Notes under the pieces: generated by a model
What the model saw: the letters and a program-made list of their open reading frames with translations, nothing else
Told to the model about the DNA's origin: nothing
Databases searched by the model: none
Source of the DNA: Janthinobacterium saanense
Lineage (GTDB): Bacteria > Pseudomonadota > Gammaproteobacteria > Burkholderiales > Burkholderiaceae_D
Length of the DNA: 64,000 nt
NCBI RefSeq assembly: GCF_014200675.1
Contig: NZ_JACHCI010000005.1
Span: 266,988-330,987 of the forward strand
Direction: 5' to 3'
Part shown: one piece after another, positions 34,275 to 45,355 of the stretch
How positions within the stretch are numbered: the first letter of the stretch is position 1
How the letters are laid out: each line of letters starts with the position of its first letter
Position numbers and translations under genes: made by a program

Positions 34275-36377
34275 TTACGCCGCCAGCTTGGAAATGTCGG
34301 CTACGCGGTTCATCATGCCGTGCAGCGACGACAGCAGGGCCAGGCGGTTGTTGCGCAGGGCGACATCCTCGGCCATCACCATCACGTCGTTGAAGAAGCC
34401 GTCGACATCGTCGCGCAGCTGGGCCAGGGTTTGCAGGGTGCCTGCGAAATCGCCCTTGGCAAATGCAGCATCGATTTCAGGTTGCACGCGCGAAACGGCG
34501 GCCGCCAGTTTTTTCTCTGCGTCGTCCTGCAGCAGCGCCACGTTCACGCCGCCGGCAGCCACCAGCTTGAGCGCTTCCTCGTTCTTTTTCAGGATATTCG
34601 TGATGCGCTTGTTGGCTGCTGCCAGCGAAGCGCTTTCCGGCAGGGCGGCAAAGGCTTGCACGGCTTCCAGGCGCTGCACGATATCGTCCAGGCGGTCCGG
34701 GTTTTGCGTCACCACCGCTTCGATCTCGTTTGGCGAGAAGCCACGTTCACGCAGGATGCCGCGCAAACGGTCCAGCATGAAGGCCGTCACTTCCGCGACC
34801 GGATCCTTGAAGCCGGGAATGGCGGAAAATTGCGCAGCCGCGTCTGCCAGCAAGCCATTGATCGACAAAGGCAGGCGTTTTTCCAGCAGCATGCGCAGCA
34901 CGCCCAGCGCGTGGCGGCGCAGCGCGAACGGGTCCTTGTCGCCGGTAGGCGCCAGGCCAATCGCCCAGATGCCGACCAGGGTTTCGAGCTTGTCGGCCAG
35001 CGCCACGGCAGTGCCGGTAGCGGTGGAGGGCAGGCTGTCGCCGGCAAAGCGCGGCTGGTAATGTTCGGAGGCGGCCAGGGCGATTTCTTCCGGCTCGCCG
35101 TCATGGCGCGCGTAATACGTGCCCATGATGCCTTGCAGCTCGGGGAATTCGCCCACCATATCGGTCAGCAAATCAGCCTTGGCCAGCAGGGCGCCGCGTT
35201 CGGCCAGCGCCACGTCATTGCCCAGTTTGGCGGCGATGGCGCCGGCTAACGCTTTTACTCTTTCTGTGCGGGCAGCTTGCGTGCCCAGCTTGTTGTGGTA
35301 GACCACGTTGGCCAGCAGTGGCAGACGCGATTCCAGGGTTTTTTTCTTGTCTTGCTCGAAGAAGAACTTGGCGTCCGACAGGCGCGGGCGCACCACGCGC
35401 TCATTGCCGCCGATGATGTGCTCGGGCGTGTCGGTCTCGATGTTCGAGACGATCAGGAAGCGCGAACGCAGCTTGCCCGCGGCATCGGTCAGCGCAAAAT
35501 ACTTCTGGTTCGTCTGCATGGTCAGGATCAGGCATTCCTGCGGCACGGCCAGGAATTCTTCCTCGAAGTGGCATTCGTAGACGACTGGCCATTCCACCAG
35601 ACCCGTCACTTCGTCGAGCAGCGATTCGGGCATCAATACCAGATCGGCGCCGGCTTTTTCCAGCAACTGGGCGCGGATACGCTCCTTGCGCTCCTCGTTG
35701 CTGGCGATCACGCTGGCGTTCAGGATCAATGAGGGCGCATAGTTTTCCGCGTGCGCGATGGTGACGGGTTTGCCGTCGGTCAGGAAGCGGTGGCCCAAGG
35801 TCGTGCGGCCGGCGCTCAAGCCCAACAGGGTCAAGGGCAGTACATTGATGCCATGCAGGGCGATCAGGCTGTGGGCCGGGCGCACGAATTGCACGGTGCT
35901 GCCGTCCGGGCGCTGATAGCTCATCAGTTTTGGGATAGGCAGCTTGGCCGCCGACTCGCTCAACGCAGCTTGCGCGCCGGTGGCGAGCGCGCTGCCAGGC
36001 GCCGTGTAGGTGTAGAAGAAGCTCTCTGCCTTGCCGTCGACGGCGCGTTCCAGGTCGGCCACCGTCAGCTCGGGGAAGCCGAGCGCGGCCAGTTTCTTGG
36101 CCAGTGGCGGCGTGCCGTTGCCGTTGGCGTCCAGCGCCACGGAGACCGGCAAGACTTTTTCACGGATCGATTTGTCGGGCGAGACTTCGCGCACATTGGT
36201 GATGGAAACGGCCAGGCGGCGCGGCGAGGCGTAGCTGGTGGCGACGCTGTCGGCTTCCAGGAAGTCGCGCGCTTTCAAGCCGTTCACAATCCCGGCGCTA
36301 AAGGCGGCGCCCAGCTTGGCCAGCGCTTTCGGCGGCAATTCTTCGGTCAGCAGTTCAATAAGCAGTGTTTGGTTCAT
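34275..36377 (-). CDS. glyS: Glycyl-tRNA synthetase beta subunit
   Basis: This is the large subunit of the bacterial alpha2beta2 GlyRS, 700 residues. It starts [20 protein letters not shown], has [10 protein letters not shown], a long central tRNA-binding domain and a C-terminal helical anticodon-binding DALR-like region ([14 protein letters not shown]). ATG 36377 was chosen by family comparison; an in-frame TTG at 36404 would add nine residues. It follows glyQ by 35 bases on the same strand. Confidence 0.95.
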   Translation of the reverse strand: MNQTLLIELLTEELPPKALAKLGAAFSAGIVNGLKARDFLEADSVATSYASPRRLAVSITNVREVSPDKSIREKVLPVSVALDANGNGTPPLAKKLAALGFPELTVADLERAVDGKAESFFYTYTAPGSALATGAQAALSESAAKLPIPKLMSYQRPDGSTVQFVRPAHSLIALHGINVLPLTLLGLSAGRTTLGHRFLTDGKPVTIAHAENYAPSLILNASVIASNEERKERIRAQLLEKAGADLVLMPESLLDEVTGLVEWPVVYECHFEEEFLAVPQECLILTMQTNQKYFALTDAAGKLRSRFLIVSNIETDTPEHIIGGNERVVRPRLSDAKFFFEQDKKKTLESRLPLLANVVYHNKLGTQAARTERVKALAGAIAAKLGNDVALAERGALLAKADLLTDMVGEFPELQGIMGTYYARHDGEPEEIALAASEHYQPRFAGDSLPSTATGTAVALADKLETLVGIWAIGLAPTGDKDPFALRRHALGVLRMLLEKRLPLSINGLLADAAAQFSAIPGFKDPVAEVTAFMLDRLRGILRERGFSPNEIEAVVTQNPDRLDDIVQRLEAVQAFAALPESASLAAANKRITNILKKNEEALKLVAAGGVNVALLQDDAEKKLAAAVSRVQPEIDAAFAKGDFAGTLQTLAQLRDDVDGFFNDVMVMAEDVALRNNRLALLSSLHGMMNRVADISKLAA

Positions 36378-36412
36378 GGTGTTCTTGTCTGGGTACGGCG
36401 TCAATAAGCGGA

Positions 36413-37330
36413 TCAGGCGGCGGCTGGTTTGTCTGCGGCAGGCAGCATCGGGAAACCGAGGCGTTCGCGCGAGTCGTAATACGCTTGCGCGACCAGGCGC
36501 GACAAGGTGCGCACGCGGCCGATATAGGCAGCGCGTTCGGTCACCGAGATGGCGCCGCGCGCGTCCAGCATATTGAAGCTGTGCGAAGCCTTCATGATTT
36601 TTTCGTAGGCCGGCAGGGTCAGTTGCAGTTCGATCAAACGCTTCGCTTCCGCTTCATAGTTGCTGAACTGTTCGAACAGCAGGTCGGTATTGGCGTGCTC
36701 GAAGTTGTAGGTCGATTGTTCCACTTCATTTTGATGGAACACATCGCCATAGGTCAGCTTCTTCGTCACCCCGTTTTCTTCCCACTCGGTCCAGACCAGG
36801 TCATAGACGTTTTCCACGCCCTGCAGATACATGGCCAGGCGTTCGATGCCGTAGGTGATCTCGCCCAGCACGGGCTTGCAATCGAGGCCGCCCACTTGCT
36901 GGAAGTAGGTAAATTGCGTCACTTCCATGCCGTTCAGCCAGACTTCCCAGCCCAGGCCCCAGGCGCCCAGGGTCGGGCTTTCCCAGTCGTCTTCGACGAA
37001 GCGCACGTCATTTTGCTGCAAATCCAGGCCCAGTGCGGCCAGCGAACCCAGATACAGGTCGAGGATGTTTTCCGGCGCCGGCTTCAGCACTACCTGGTAC
37101 TGGTAGTAATGCTGCATGCGGTTCGGATTCTCGCCGTAGCGGCCATCCTTCGGACGGCGCGATGGCTGCACATATGCGGCGCGCCAGGGTTCCGGGCCGA
37201 TTGCGCGCAGGAAGGTGCCGGTGTGGAAGGTACCGGCGCCGACTTCCATGTCGTAAGGCTGGAGCAGGGCGCAACCTTGCTTGTCCCAATAGGTTTGCAA
37301 GGTCAGGATAATTTGTTGAAATGTGAGCAT
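36413..37330 (-). CDS. glyQ: Glycyl-tRNA synthetase alpha subunit
   Basis: The catalytic subunit of tetrameric GlyRS, 305 residues. The protein begins [20 protein letters not shown] and contains [39 protein letters not shown] and [20 protein letters not shown], nearly invariant in the family. The ATG at 37330 gives the usual length; the open frame extends to 37432 without similarity to the family. It begins the glyQ-glyS-gmhB-plsC run, downstream of lnt. Confidence 0.96.
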   Translation of the reverse strand: MLTFQQIILTLQTYWDKQGCALLQPYDMEVGAGTFHTGTFLRAIGPEPWRAAYVQPSRRPKDGRYGENPNRMQHYYQYQVVLKPAPENILDLYLGSLAALGLDLQQNDVRFVEDDWESPTLGAWGLGWEVWLNGMEVTQFTYFQQVGGLDCKPVLGEITYGIERLAMYLQGVENVYDLVWTEWEENGVTKKLTYGDVFHQNEVEQSTYNFEHANTDLLFEQFSNYEAEAKRLIELQLTLPAYEKIMKASHSFNMLDARGAISVTERAAYIGRVRTLSRLVAQAYYDSRERLGFPMLPAADKPAAA

Positions 37331-37505
37331 CGTATGAGTTCGCCGCGCGAGACAGCCGCGCGCTGTAAGGGTTTGCTTGAAGCGTGGCCACCTGTCGCCT
37401 CGATAGTAAATAGTGAGGAAACGGGCGGCCACGCCAGGGTTTGCTAATTTTAGCGGTTTTTACGGGCCGGCTGTGAGTCTTCCGGCAATATGGCCGGCGC
37501 CGCGC

Positions 37506-39059
37506 CTATTTATGCTTCTTGCGCGCCAGCAGGAAGGCGGACAGGATGGCCAGCGCAGCCAGGGCCAGCACCAATTTGTTGCCGTAAAGAATGTATGGCG
37601 TCATGCCGCCCATGCCTTGCACATTTGCTGCCAGGGTGCCTTGCGTGTCCGGCGCCAACTGGCTGACGACCTTGCCATTGCCGTCGATGACGGCGGTGGC
37701 GCCCGTGTTGGTGGCCCGCAGCATGGGGCGGCCTGTTTCCAGGCTGCGCATCTGCGAAATCTGCAAATGCTGCGGAATCGCGATCGAATCGCCAAACCAG
37801 GCCAGATTCGATACATTCAGCAGCACCGAGGCCGATTGCTTGCCATTGCGGTGGGCGCTGGCCAGCTGCTCGGCGATTTCTTCGCCAAACAAGTCTTCAT
37901 AGCAGATATTGGGCAGCACCAGCTGGTCGCGCACCTGCAATGGCGGCTGTACATAGTCGCCACGGCCCATGTCGCCCAGCGGGATGGCCATCATGGCCAC
38001 GAACCAGTGCAGGCCGGGCGGCACGAATTCGCCGAATGGCACCAGATGGTGCTTGCGGTACTGGTAAGACGGGCCCTGGCCGGTGATGCCCAGCGCCGCA
38101 TTGTAAAAGCGCTGCTGCTCGTCGAGCACGGGCATGCCGACCAGCAGGGTGCTGTGCGTGTCGCGCGCATAGCTGGTCAGGGTGTCCAGATAGCCGGCCG
38201 GCAGCTGGTGCGGCAGCACGGTGACGGCGGTTTCCGGCGTGGCGATCAGGTCTGCCGGCGCGGCCGTGATGGCGCGCTGGTACATTTCCAGTGCGCCCAG
38301 CACGAAGCCGGGATCGAATTTCTGCTGCTGCGGCACATTGCCCTGCAACAGGCGCACGGAAATCGGACGGCCAACCGGGTGCGTCCAGTGCACATATTGC
38401 AAGCCGATACCGGCCGCGTACAGGGCGATCACGCCGCCCAAGGCAGGCCAGCGCGTGCGGTGTGTCAGCAGCAGCAAGCCGCCGGCCGAGACGGCCGCCA
38501 GCCAGCCCAGGCCATACATGCCGATGATGGGCGCGTAGCCCGCCAGCGGACTGGCATTGTGGGCGTAACCGGTGGCCAGCCACGGGAAACCCGTAAACAG
38601 CCAGCCGCGCGTCCATTCCAGCAGGGTCCAGCTGGCAGGCAGCACCAGCAGCACCATGGCGGGGATCGACAAGGTCCAGCGCTGGCGCAGCCAGGCGGCC
38701 GCGCCCATGGCCAGCGCCACATAGATCGCCATCAATAGCGCCAGCAGCGCCACGGCGGCGGCGGCCAGCGGCGCCGCCATCTCGCCAAAGCGGTGCATGG
38801 AGATATATAGCCAATGTGTACCTGCTGCGCACCAGCCAAAGCCGTAGGCCCAGCCGATCAGCGCGCCAGACTTGACGCTGGAGGCGCGCAGCACTTGATA
38901 AAACAGTACGCCCAGGCTGAGGATTTGCAGCGGCCAGTAGCCGAAAGGGGCGAACGCCAGCACCGCGACCGCGCCGGCAACGGCCGCGATCAGCATGCGC
39001 GCCCGCGTGCTGCGGGGCGGTTTGGCGGGGTCGGAGGGGGCGGCGCGTCTGAAACGCAT
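37506..39059 (-). CDS. lnt: Apolipoprotein N-acyltransferase
   Basis: It transfers a third acyl chain to the N-terminal Cys of lipoproteins in the inner membrane. The 517-residue protein has about seven TM helices at the N terminus, then a nitrilase-type domain with catalytic Glu (LIATPETAVTVLPHQLP), Lys (KHHLVPFGEFVPPGLHW) and Cys (NICYEDLFGEE). A last TM helix lies near the C terminus. It follows corC by 16 bases in the standard miaB-phoH-ybeY-corC-lnt cluster. Confidence 0.95.
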   Translation of the reverse strand: MRFRRAAPSDPAKPPRSTRARMLIAAVAGAVAVLAFAPFGYWPLQILSLGVLFYQVLRASSVKSGALIGWAYGFGWCAAGTHWLYISMHRFGEMAAPLAAAAVALLALLMAIYVALAMGAAAWLRQRWTLSIPAMVLLVLPASWTLLEWTRGWLFTGFPWLATGYAHNASPLAGYAPIIGMYGLGWLAAVSAGGLLLLTHRTRWPALGGVIALYAAGIGLQYVHWTHPVGRPISVRLLQGNVPQQQKFDPGFVLGALEMYQRAITAAPADLIATPETAVTVLPHQLPAGYLDTLTSYARDTHSTLLVGMPVLDEQQRFYNAALGITGQGPSYQYRKHHLVPFGEFVPPGLHWFVAMMAIPLGDMGRGDYVQPPLQVRDQLVLPNICYEDLFGEEIAEQLASAHRNGKQSASVLLNVSNLAWFGDSIAIPQHLQISQMRSLETGRPMLRATNTGATAVIDGNGKVVSQLAPDTQGTLAANVQGMGGMTPYILYGNKLVLALAALAILSAFLLARKKHK

Positions 39060-39075
39060 TTACAGTCCGCGCATC

Positions 39076-39954
39076 TTAAAGTTCCAGTTCCGGCACGTCG
39101 GGCAGGCGCTCGACCAGCAGCACATGCACCTGGCGCGCGTCGGCGCGCAGCACCTCGAAGCGCAAATCGCCCAGGTCGAAGATATCGCCCTTGTGCGCCA
39201 TGCGGCCCAGGTGTTTCGAGACCAGGCCGCCGATGGTGTCGACATCGTCGTCCACCAGGTGAGCGCCCACTTCTTCATTGAACTGTTCAATTTCGGTCAA
39301 TGCCTTGACCCGCCAGCGGGGGCCGAACTGGCCTTCCTTGAGCGACAGGACGTTGTCTTCGGCTTCATCGAAGTCGTATTCGTCCTCGATATCGCCAACG
39401 ATCTGTTCCAGCACGTCTTCGATGGTGATCAGGCCGGCTACGCCGCTGTATTCATCGACCACGATGGCCATGTGATTGTGGTTGGCGCGGAAATCGCGCA
39501 GCAGCACATTCAGGCGTTTCGATTCGGGGATAAAAATGGCCGGCCGCAGCATGTCGCGCACGTCGAAAGTTTCTTCTGCGTAATAACGCAACAGATCTTT
39601 CGCCAGCAGGATGCCGATCACCTTGTCGCGTTCGCCCTCGATCGCGGGAAAACGCGAGTGGGCGGTGGACAGGACTTCCGGCATCCATTCCTCGATCGGC
39701 TTGCTGATGTCGATGACATCCATTTGCGAACGGGGGATCATGATATCGCGTGCGCAGAGATCCGATACCTGGAACACGCCTTCGATCATCGACAGGGCGT
39801 CGGCGTCGATCAGCTTGCGTTCATGCGCATCGTGTAGAACTTCGAGCAATTCTGCTCGGTTCTCTGGCTCGGGGGAAATGAGTGCGGTCAGGCGTTCAAA
39901 CAGTGACCGGTGGGGCTTGACGTCAGTTCTGACGCCACTAGGGTGCTCGGGCAT
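39076..39954 (-). CDS. corC: CBS-domain protein CorC/YbeX
   Basis: A 292-residue soluble protein of the HlyC/CorC family linked to Mg/Co efflux and ribosome homeostasis. Two CBS domains (DIMIPRSQMDVIDI to LLAKDLLRYY, and FIPESKRLNVLL to VDEYSGVAGLITIEDVLEQI) precede a C-terminal CorC_HlyC domain (GPRWRVKALTEIEQFNEEVG). There is no DUF21 membrane domain, as expected for CorC. It lies upstream of lnt in the conserved cluster. Confidence 0.94.
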   Translation of the reverse strand: MPEHPSGVRTDVKPHRSLFERLTALISPEPENRAELLEVLHDAHERKLIDADALSMIEGVFQVSDLCARDIMIPRSQMDVIDISKPIEEWMPEVLSTAHSRFPAIEGERDKVIGILLAKDLLRYYAEETFDVRDMLRPAIFIPESKRLNVLLRDFRANHNHMAIVVDEYSGVAGLITIEDVLEQIVGDIEDEYDFDEAEDNVLSLKEGQFGPRWRVKALTEIEQFNEEVGAHLVDDDVDTIGGLVSKHLGRMAHKGDIFDLGDLRFEVLRADARQVHVLLVERLPDVPELEL

Positions 39955-40068
39955 AGGAGGCGTGAGCCGTTGTTGCGAAGGGATATAGGATACACCAAAA
40001 GTGGGGTCTTACCGGAATTCCCCGCTTTTGATGCAGATTTGATACGATTAACAGGCTGTTGCCTAACG

Positions 40069-40485
40069 TTAGATTTTTCCCAGTACGCGCTGGCGCAAAT
40101 CTGCTACATCGGCCTGCCAGTCGGCGAAATGTTCGCTTTCCTGCCACAGCTGGCGCAGTTCCGATGCTTCCGCCGTGATGCGCTCGAAAGCTAGTGTGGC
40201 TTTTTCCAGCAGCGGCGGCGTGACTTTTTTCTTGCAGGCCGCTACCCATTCATCGACCTCGGCCGTGGCCGGATCGTCCTGGCCTGGTTTACCCAGGAGG
40301 CGGGCGATCACTTCCAGCGCGGCCAGCGCTTCGGCGGCGAACGGCGCTTCCAGTTCGGCTTCGGTGCTGTCGATCACGTTGTCCAGTGTCGTTTCGACCA
40401 GTTCCAGGGTTTTGTATTCCTGCAAATCCTGCGCCCAATCCATGGCGTAGTCGTTGCCGAAGGCGTCGGTGGCCCAAGTGCTCAT
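40069..40485 (-). CDS. DUF4259 domain protein
   Basis: A 138-residue acidic, helical protein. The N terminus STWATDAFGNDYAMDWAQDL resembles the GTWGTGxFDND start of DUF4259 proteins, and the rest is helical (AAEALAALEVIARLLG). No catalytic motif or signal peptide is visible. It is inserted between ybeY (3 bases upstream) and corC in a cluster where it is not usually found. No function is proposed. Confidence 0.75.
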   Translation of the reverse strand: MSTWATDAFGNDYAMDWAQDLQEYKTLELVETTLDNVIDSTEAELEAPFAAEALAALEVIARLLGKPGQDDPATAEVDEWVAACKKKVTPPLLEKATLAFERITAEASELRQLWQESEHFADWQADVADLRQRVLGKI

Positions 40486-40488
40486 GGT

Positions 40489-40956
40489 TTATTCCTTGTA
40501 TGGGTCGCTGATACCCAGCTTGGCCAGGATCCCGGTTTCCAGGCCTTCCATCTCGGTCGCCTCTTCGTCATCCATATGGTCGTAGCCCTGCGCGTGCAGC
40601 ACGCCATGGACGATCAGATGGGCCGTGTGCTCTTCCACGCTTTTCTGTTGTTCCGCCGCTTCCTTTTCCAGCACGTCGGTGCACAGGATGATGTCGGCGC
40701 GGGTCGGCTCGTCGTCCGCCAGCGCTTCCTCACCCTCGTTGTAGGCAAAGGTCAGCACATTGGTGGCGTAGTCTTTTTCGCGGTAATCGCGGTTCAGGCT
40801 GCGGCCTTCCTCGGCATCGACGAAGCGGATGGTCAATTCGGCCGGCGCGAACAGGGCCGCTTGCACCCAGCGGCGTATCTTGGGCCGGGTGATGGATGCT
40901 TCCAGGCGGCTGTCCGGGTATTGCACGGACAGCGAGAGTTTATTTTTTTCGGACAT
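40489..40956 (-). CDS. ybeY: Endoribonuclease YbeY (16S rRNA maturation, quality control)
   Basis: A 155-residue zinc metalloprotein needed for 16S rRNA 3'-end processing. The zinc motif [11 protein letters not shown] is complete, and the upstream [12 protein letters not shown] matches the family TDVLSFP-like segment. It overlaps phoH by 17 bases, which suggests translational coupling. Length is normal. Confidence 0.95.
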   Translation of the reverse strand: MSEKNKLSLSVQYPDSRLEASITRPKIRRWVQAALFAPAELTIRFVDAEEGRSLNRDYREKDYATNVLTFAYNEGEEALADDEPTRADIILCTDVLEKEAAEQQKSVEEHTAHLIVHGVLHAQGYDHMDDEEATEMEGLETGILAKLGISDPYKE

Positions 40957-42013
40957 TTTTGGCGCTAGCTGGTTTGATCAGGGGGAGTAGCTGAGTGGCG
41001 TCGGCATCGGCTGCCTGCGCCGTTTCATACGCGTCGACAATGCGGGCCACCAGCGGATGGCGCACCACGTCGGTCGAATTGAATTGCGTGAAGCCAATGC
41101 CGCGCACGTCTTTCAACACTTGCACGGCGTCGATCAAGCCGCTTTTCTGGCTCTTGTGCAGGTCGACCTGGGTCACGTCGCCCGTGATCACGGCCTTGCT
41201 GCCAAAGCCGATACGGGTCAAGAACATCTTCATCTGCTCGACGGTGGTGTTTTGCGCTTCGTCCAGGATCACGAACGCGTGGTTCAGGGTGCGCCCGCGC
41301 ATATAGGCCAGCGGGGCGATCTCGATCACCTGTTTTTCAAACAGCTTTTGCGTGCGGTCAAAGCCCAGCAAATCGTATAGCGCGTCGTACAGGGGACGCA
41401 GATACGGGTCGACTTTTTGCGCCAGGTCGCCCGGCAAAAAGCCCAGGCGTTCGCCCGCTTCGACGGCGGGGCGCGTCAGGATGATGCGCTTGACGGCGTC
41501 GCGTTCGAGCGCGTCGACTGCGCAGGCCACGGCCAGGTAGGTCTTGCCGGTGCCGGCCGGGCCCACGCCAAAGCTGATGTCGTGTTCCAGGATGTTGCGC
41601 AGGTAGGCGATCTGGTGCGGCGTGCGGCCGCGCAAATCGCTGCGCCGCGTTTTCAGCATGGGGCTGGCGATATCGGGCTCGACAAAGGTGGAAACGGGCG
41701 CATTCGGCGTGCTTGCATGATGCTCGGACGCGGCCGAGAGGTTGGCGCGCTGTTCCACCAGCGCCAGCTGCACTTCTTCCAGCGGCACCACCTTGTTGGC
41801 GATGGCGTAGAACTGTTCGAGGATTTCCACGGCGCGCCCGGCATTGCTGCCGCCGACGATGAATTTTTCGCCACGGCGGAATATCGTCACGTCGAGCGCG
41901 GCGGAAATCTGGCGCAGGTTTTCATCGAGCGGGCCGCACAGATGCGCCAGGCGCGTATTGTCCAGCGGCTCGGGGATGAAGTAATGCGGCTGTATCGGGG
42001 CTTTGGTTTTCAA
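40940..42013 (-). CDS. phoH: PhoH-like ATPase (YbeZ)
   Basis: A 357-residue cytosolic P-loop protein with an N-terminal KH-like part (residues ~20-85) and a helicase-like ATPase core. Walker A is [14 protein letters not shown], Walker [10 protein letters not shown], and [10 protein letters not shown] is the sensor segment. YbeZ works with YbeY in rRNA metabolism, which fits the overlapping genes. Its start overlaps the miaB stop by 4 bases. Confidence 0.94.
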   Translation of the reverse strand: MKTKAPIQPHYFIPEPLDNTRLAHLCGPLDENLRQISAALDVTIFRRGEKFIVGGSNAGRAVEILEQFYAIANKVVPLEEVQLALVEQRANLSAASEHHASTPNAPVSTFVEPDIASPMLKTRRSDLRGRTPHQIAYLRNILEHDISFGVGPAGTGKTYLAVACAVDALERDAVKRIILTRPAVEAGERLGFLPGDLAQKVDPYLRPLYDALYDLLGFDRTQKLFEKQVIEIAPLAYMRGRTLNHAFVILDEAQNTTVEQMKMFLTRIGFGSKAVITGDVTQVDLHKSQKSGLIDAVQVLKDVRGIGFTQFNSTDVVRHPLVARIVDAYETAQAADADATQLLPLIKPASAKNVRKK

Positions 42014-43377
42014 CTGGCTCTTTTCAATGCGGGCGCGCTGGCGACCAACTCGCCGCGCAGGGTGTAGGAATGGCTCTCGGTGATGCGCACGTCGACCAGC
42101 TGGCCGATCAGGTGCAAGCCATCGGGGCCGGCGTCGAAATTGACCACGCGGTTGTTCTCGGTGCGGCCTTGCAGCTCGCGATCAATCGTATCTTTTTTCG
42201 AGCGGCCGTCGACCAGAATGGTTTGCACCGTGCCCACCATCGCCAGGCTGTATTTGCGCGTATTGGCATCGATGGCGGCCTGCAGCTGCTGCAGACGGGC
42301 CAGCTTGGTTTCATGCGGCGTGTCGTCTTCCAGGCTGGCGGCCGGCGTGCCGGGGCGCTTGCTGAAAATGAAGCTGTAGCTATTGTCGAAACCGACATCA
42401 AGAATCAGCTTCATCATGGCGTCGAAGTCAAGCTGGGTCTCGCCCGGGAAACCGACGATGAAGTCCGAGGAAATCGCCATGTTCGGGCGCACGGCGCGGA
42501 TGCGGCGGATGATGGACTTGTATTCCAGCCCCGTGTAGCCGCGCTTCATGGCGCCCAGGATCTTGTCGGAGCCGTGCTGCGCCGGCAGGTACAGATGGTC
42601 GACCAGTTGCGGGATCTTGGCGTAGGCGTCGATCAGGCGCTGCGTGAATTCCTTCGGATGGCTGGTGACGAAGCGCATGCGCGCTATGCCGGGTATGTCG
42701 GCCACGTATTCGAGCAGCAGCGCGAAGTCGGCGATGTCGCCGCCTTCCATCACGCCACGGTAGGCGTTCACGTTCTGGCCCAGCAGGGTGATTTCTTTCA
42801 CGCCCTGGGCAGCAAGGCCGGCCACTTCGGTCAGCACGTCTTCGAAGCGGCGCGATACTTCTTCGCCGCGCGTGTAGGGCACCACGCAGTAGCTGCAGTA
42901 TTTGCTGCAACCTTCCATGATGGAGACAAACGCCGAGGCGCCGTCCACCTTGGCTGGCGGCATATGGTCGAATTTTTCGATTTCAGGAAAACTGATGTCC
43001 ACTTGCGAAGTGCCGCTGGAACGGCGCAAGGCGATCATTTGCGGCAAACGGTGCAGGGTTTGCGGGCCGAACACCATGTCGACATAGGGCGCGCGCTTGA
43101 CGATGGCGTCGCCTTCCTGCGAAGCCACGCAGCCGCCCACGCCGATCAGCAAATTCGGGTTGGCCAGTTTCAGTTCGCGCAAACGGCCCAGGTCGGAAAA
43201 CACTTTTTCCTGCGCCTTTTCGCGCACGGAGCAGGTATTGAGCAGGATGACATCGGCTTCTTCCGGGCGCTCGGTGCGCACCAGGCCGTCGGAGGCGCCC
43301 AGCACGTCGGCCATCTTGTCCGAGTCGTACTCGTTCATCTGGCAGCCGAAGGTTTTAATGAATACTTTTTTCTGCAT
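42010..43377 (-). CDS. miaB: tRNA-2-methylthio-N6-dimethylallyladenosine synthase
   Basis: A radical SAM methylthiotransferase that modifies A37 of tRNAs. The N-terminal cluster cysteines lie in [31 protein letters not shown] and [11 protein letters not shown]. The radical SAM motif is [17 protein letters not shown]-terminal TRAM domain ([19 protein letters not shown]) binds RNA. ATG 43377 gives 455 residues and aligns with E. coli MiaB. ATG 43401 would add eight residues; neither has a strong ribosome site. It heads the miaB-phoH-ybeY-corC-lnt cluster. Confidence 0.95.
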   Translation of the reverse strand: MQKKVFIKTFGCQMNEYDSDKMADVLGASDGLVRTERPEEADVILLNTCSVREKAQEKVFSDLGRLRELKLANPNLLIGVGGCVASQEGDAIVKRAPYVDMVFGPQTLHRLPQMIALRRSSGTSQVDISFPEIEKFDHMPPAKVDGASAFVSIMEGCSKYCSYCVVPYTRGEEVSRRFEDVLTEVAGLAAQGVKEITLLGQNVNAYRGVMEGGDIADFALLLEYVADIPGIARMRFVTSHPKEFTQRLIDAYAKIPQLVDHLYLPAQHGSDKILGAMKRGYTGLEYKSIIRRIRAVRPNMAISSDFIVGFPGETQLDFDAMMKLILDVGFDNSYSFIFSKRPGTPAASLEDDTPHETKLARLQQLQAAIDANTRKYSLAMVGTVQTILVDGRSKKDTIDRELQGRTENNRVVNFDAGPDGLHLIGQLVDVRITESHSYTLRGELVASAPALKRAS

Positions 43378-44012
43378 GGAGTCAGGTGCTTTAGCGGTCA
43401 TGGGATGTTGGTGGGATGCCGCGGAACGAGGCGGTAGGCAGGCCAGGCGGAGCGTCTTGCACTGTGGCACAGGCTGCAGGTTCAGGCGTTAGTTTAACGT
43501 AAATCTCCCCCACGGGCCATGCCGCGCTTGCCGCCGTGGCCACAGCAAAAAACATGGCGGGCAGGCGTCGCTCATTGCCATTTATTTCCTGAGTGAATCA
43601 TTGATTTGTAACAAGTTGCTACAAAACCTAGTGCGCGCCCGCTGGCATCCTAATGTGTTGAAATGGCATTGATAAAAAGCCTACCCGCAACTAGCTTGAT
43701 ATTTAACAATCAGGAAGGTTGCGCGGGGCGCGGATGCGGCAGCTTTGGACTAGTATATTGCTTTATATGCAATTCATTTCGGTCGATTGCAGCTGTTTTT
43801 CACTCAGGCAGCAAGCGGATCACGTTACTGAACATGGCTGTGCGAGTCCCGGTACAGGCAGCGCGGCAGGATGGAGAGGGGCAGGAGAAAGCAGGAGAAA
43901 AGAGTGAAGGGCAGACATGAATAAATTTTTTGAACTCTAAGTCAGCCTTAAGTTCGGATCGGCATTCTTTCAACATCAACATTCACCAGACTTCACTAGA
44001 CGAGGAAAAATC
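43378..44012. other. Non-coding stretch between miaB and the small HTH gene
   Basis: About 630 bases between divergent genes, AT-richer from about 43600. The frame at 43663-43920 has no homologous look, biased composition and no ribosome site, so it is not called. A GA-rich run (43870-43915) is present. No RNA was recognised, although the length leaves room for a small transcript or a long regulated promoter. Confidence 0.45.
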
Positions 44013-44339
44013 ATGGCACATCATGCATTAGCATCTCAAGAAAGCTACAACCCTAACCACCTGCTGGATATTCTGCTGAGCAAGATGCAGCTGAAGAACG
44101 ATGCAGCCCTGTCGCGCTTGCTGGAAGTCGCGCCACCGGTGATCAGCAAGATCCGCCATCACCGCCTGCCAGTTGGCGCTTCGCTGCTGATACGCATGCA
44201 CGAAGTAACCGGCATGAGCATCCGTGACCTGCGTGACTTGATGGGCGACCGCCGCACCAAGTATCGTCTGTCCGACGCCCAGGGCCGCCCAAAAGCGGAA
44301 GACCGTGGCGATGCGCAAGAAGCGAATTACGCGCATTGA
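44013..44339 (+). CDS. Small helix-turn-helix protein, unknown function
   Basis: A 108-residue soluble protein. Residues ~15-70 look like an XRE-type helix-turn-helix (NHLLDILLSKMQLKNDAALS, then PPVISKIRHHRLPVGASLLI), followed by MHEVTGMSIRDLRDLMG and a charged tail. A clear GAGGAAAA ribosome site precedes ATG 44013. It stands alone, with a strong terminator about 100 bases downstream and a long upstream region. Conserved regulators of this shape are seen in Burkholderiales, but I know no assigned role. DNA binding is inference. Confidence 0.75.
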   Translation: MAHHALASQESYNPNHLLDILLSKMQLKNDAALSRLLEVAPPVISKIRHHRLPVGASLLIRMHEVTGMSIRDLRDLMGDRRTKYRLSDAQGRPKAEDRGDAQEANYAH

Positions 44340-44436
44340 TGCTGCGGTGGCATGAGAACTGTTTTATCGGTGCAATGACTGTCAGCACACAGCTGGCCTT
44401 GACGGCGCACCCCGCAGTCACCGTAATGGAAAAAAT

Positions 44437-44467
44437 AACGGCTTTCGCCTGACGCGAAGGCCGTTTT
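44437..44467. terminator. Bidirectional intrinsic terminator
   Basis: A 12-base stem AACGGCTTTCGC/GCGAAGGCCGTT with a CTGA loop, a T run on the right and an A run (44430-44435) on the left. It serves the HTH gene on the plus strand and the HDOD gene on the minus strand. Confidence 0.88.
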
Positions 44468-44500
44468 TCTTTGTGCCTTAGTACTCTGGGCAAAGCTGCT

Positions 44501-45355
44501 TCAGCTCAGCAAGGCCGCCGTAATTTCACCGTAGCGCAATTCCGTTTCGCGGAACAGCTGCAGATACGCTTCCTCTTCCAGCCCCAGCGCCGCCCACGCC
44601 ACCGGCGACACGCGCGGCACCATCTCATCGGCCACTTGCGCCAGGTCCAAAGCACACACTACGGCATTGGCAACATGAATCAATGCCGCCAAGAAACCAG
44701 CACCCTCTGCTTCCGGCTGCGAATAATTAGCGATGGCCGAGCGGATGGTATCGGAAAAATTCCAGTGTTCGGCCAGGGCCACGCCCGCCTGTACATGGTC
44801 GACGCCCAAAATCGTTTGCTCCGCTGCCAGCATGGAACAATCTTGCTGCGCGCGGTAGGCGAGCGCCTGCGCATAATGTTCGGGGAAACTGCTGACCAGC
44901 ACCAGCCGGCCGATATTGTGCAGCAAGCCTGCGGTAAATGCGTAATCCTGATTGAAGCGGACGTGCCGCGCCAGCACTTTTGCGCAGGCGGCCGTGGCCA
45001 CCGAATGGCGCCAGAAGGCCTTGTCGTCGAAACCGGGGCAGCGTCCTTCCGGGAAGGCGCCCGTAATCGCCGCCGAGGTGATCAGGCTGCGGGTAGTCTG
45101 GAAACCCAGATAGGTAATGGCTTGCTGGATGGTGGTGGCTTTTACTTGCAAGCCGTATTGCGAAGAGTTCGCCAGGCGCAAGGTCTTGGCCGTCAGCGCC
45201 TGGTCGTAGGACACTTTTTTCGCCAGCACGGAAATATCCACGTCTTCCTGGTCGATGCTGTTCAAGAGTTCCATCACGACGGCGGGCAAGGATGGCAGAT
45301 CGTCCAGGTGGGTGGCGATGTCTTCGGCAGTCAGTTGCGGCAGGGCGGTGCTCAT
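44501..45355 (-). CDS. HDOD domain signalling protein
   Basis: A 284-residue protein with one HDOD domain over residues ~15-215 (DDLPSLPAVVMELLNSIDQE, LANSSQYGLQVKATTIQQAI, FTAGLLHNIGRLVLVSSFPE). The HN pair is retained but the HD-GYP phosphodiesterase metal site is not complete. HDOD proteins act as signalling scaffolds, often around c-di-GMP and motility. Its start overlaps the stop of the upstream small gene by 4 bases, so the two work as a pair. Confidence 0.9.
   Translation of the reverse strand: MSTALPQLTAEDIATHLDDLPSLPAVVMELLNSIDQEDVDISVLAKKVSYDQALTAKTLRLANSSQYGLQVKATTIQQAITYLGFQTTRSLITSAAITGAFPEGRCPGFDDKAFWRHSVATAACAKVLARHVRFNQDYAFTAGLLHNIGRLVLVSSFPEHYAQALAYRAQQDCSMLAAEQTILGVDHVQAGVALAEHWNFSDTIRSAIANYSQPEAEGAGFLAALIHVANAVVCALDLAQVADEMVPRVSPVAWAALGLEEEAYLQLFRETELRYGEITAALLS

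Noticed and set aside
43663..43920. 85-residue frame in the gap after miaB
   Set aside because: No ribosome site or motif, and it ends in a GA-rich low-complexity stretch.
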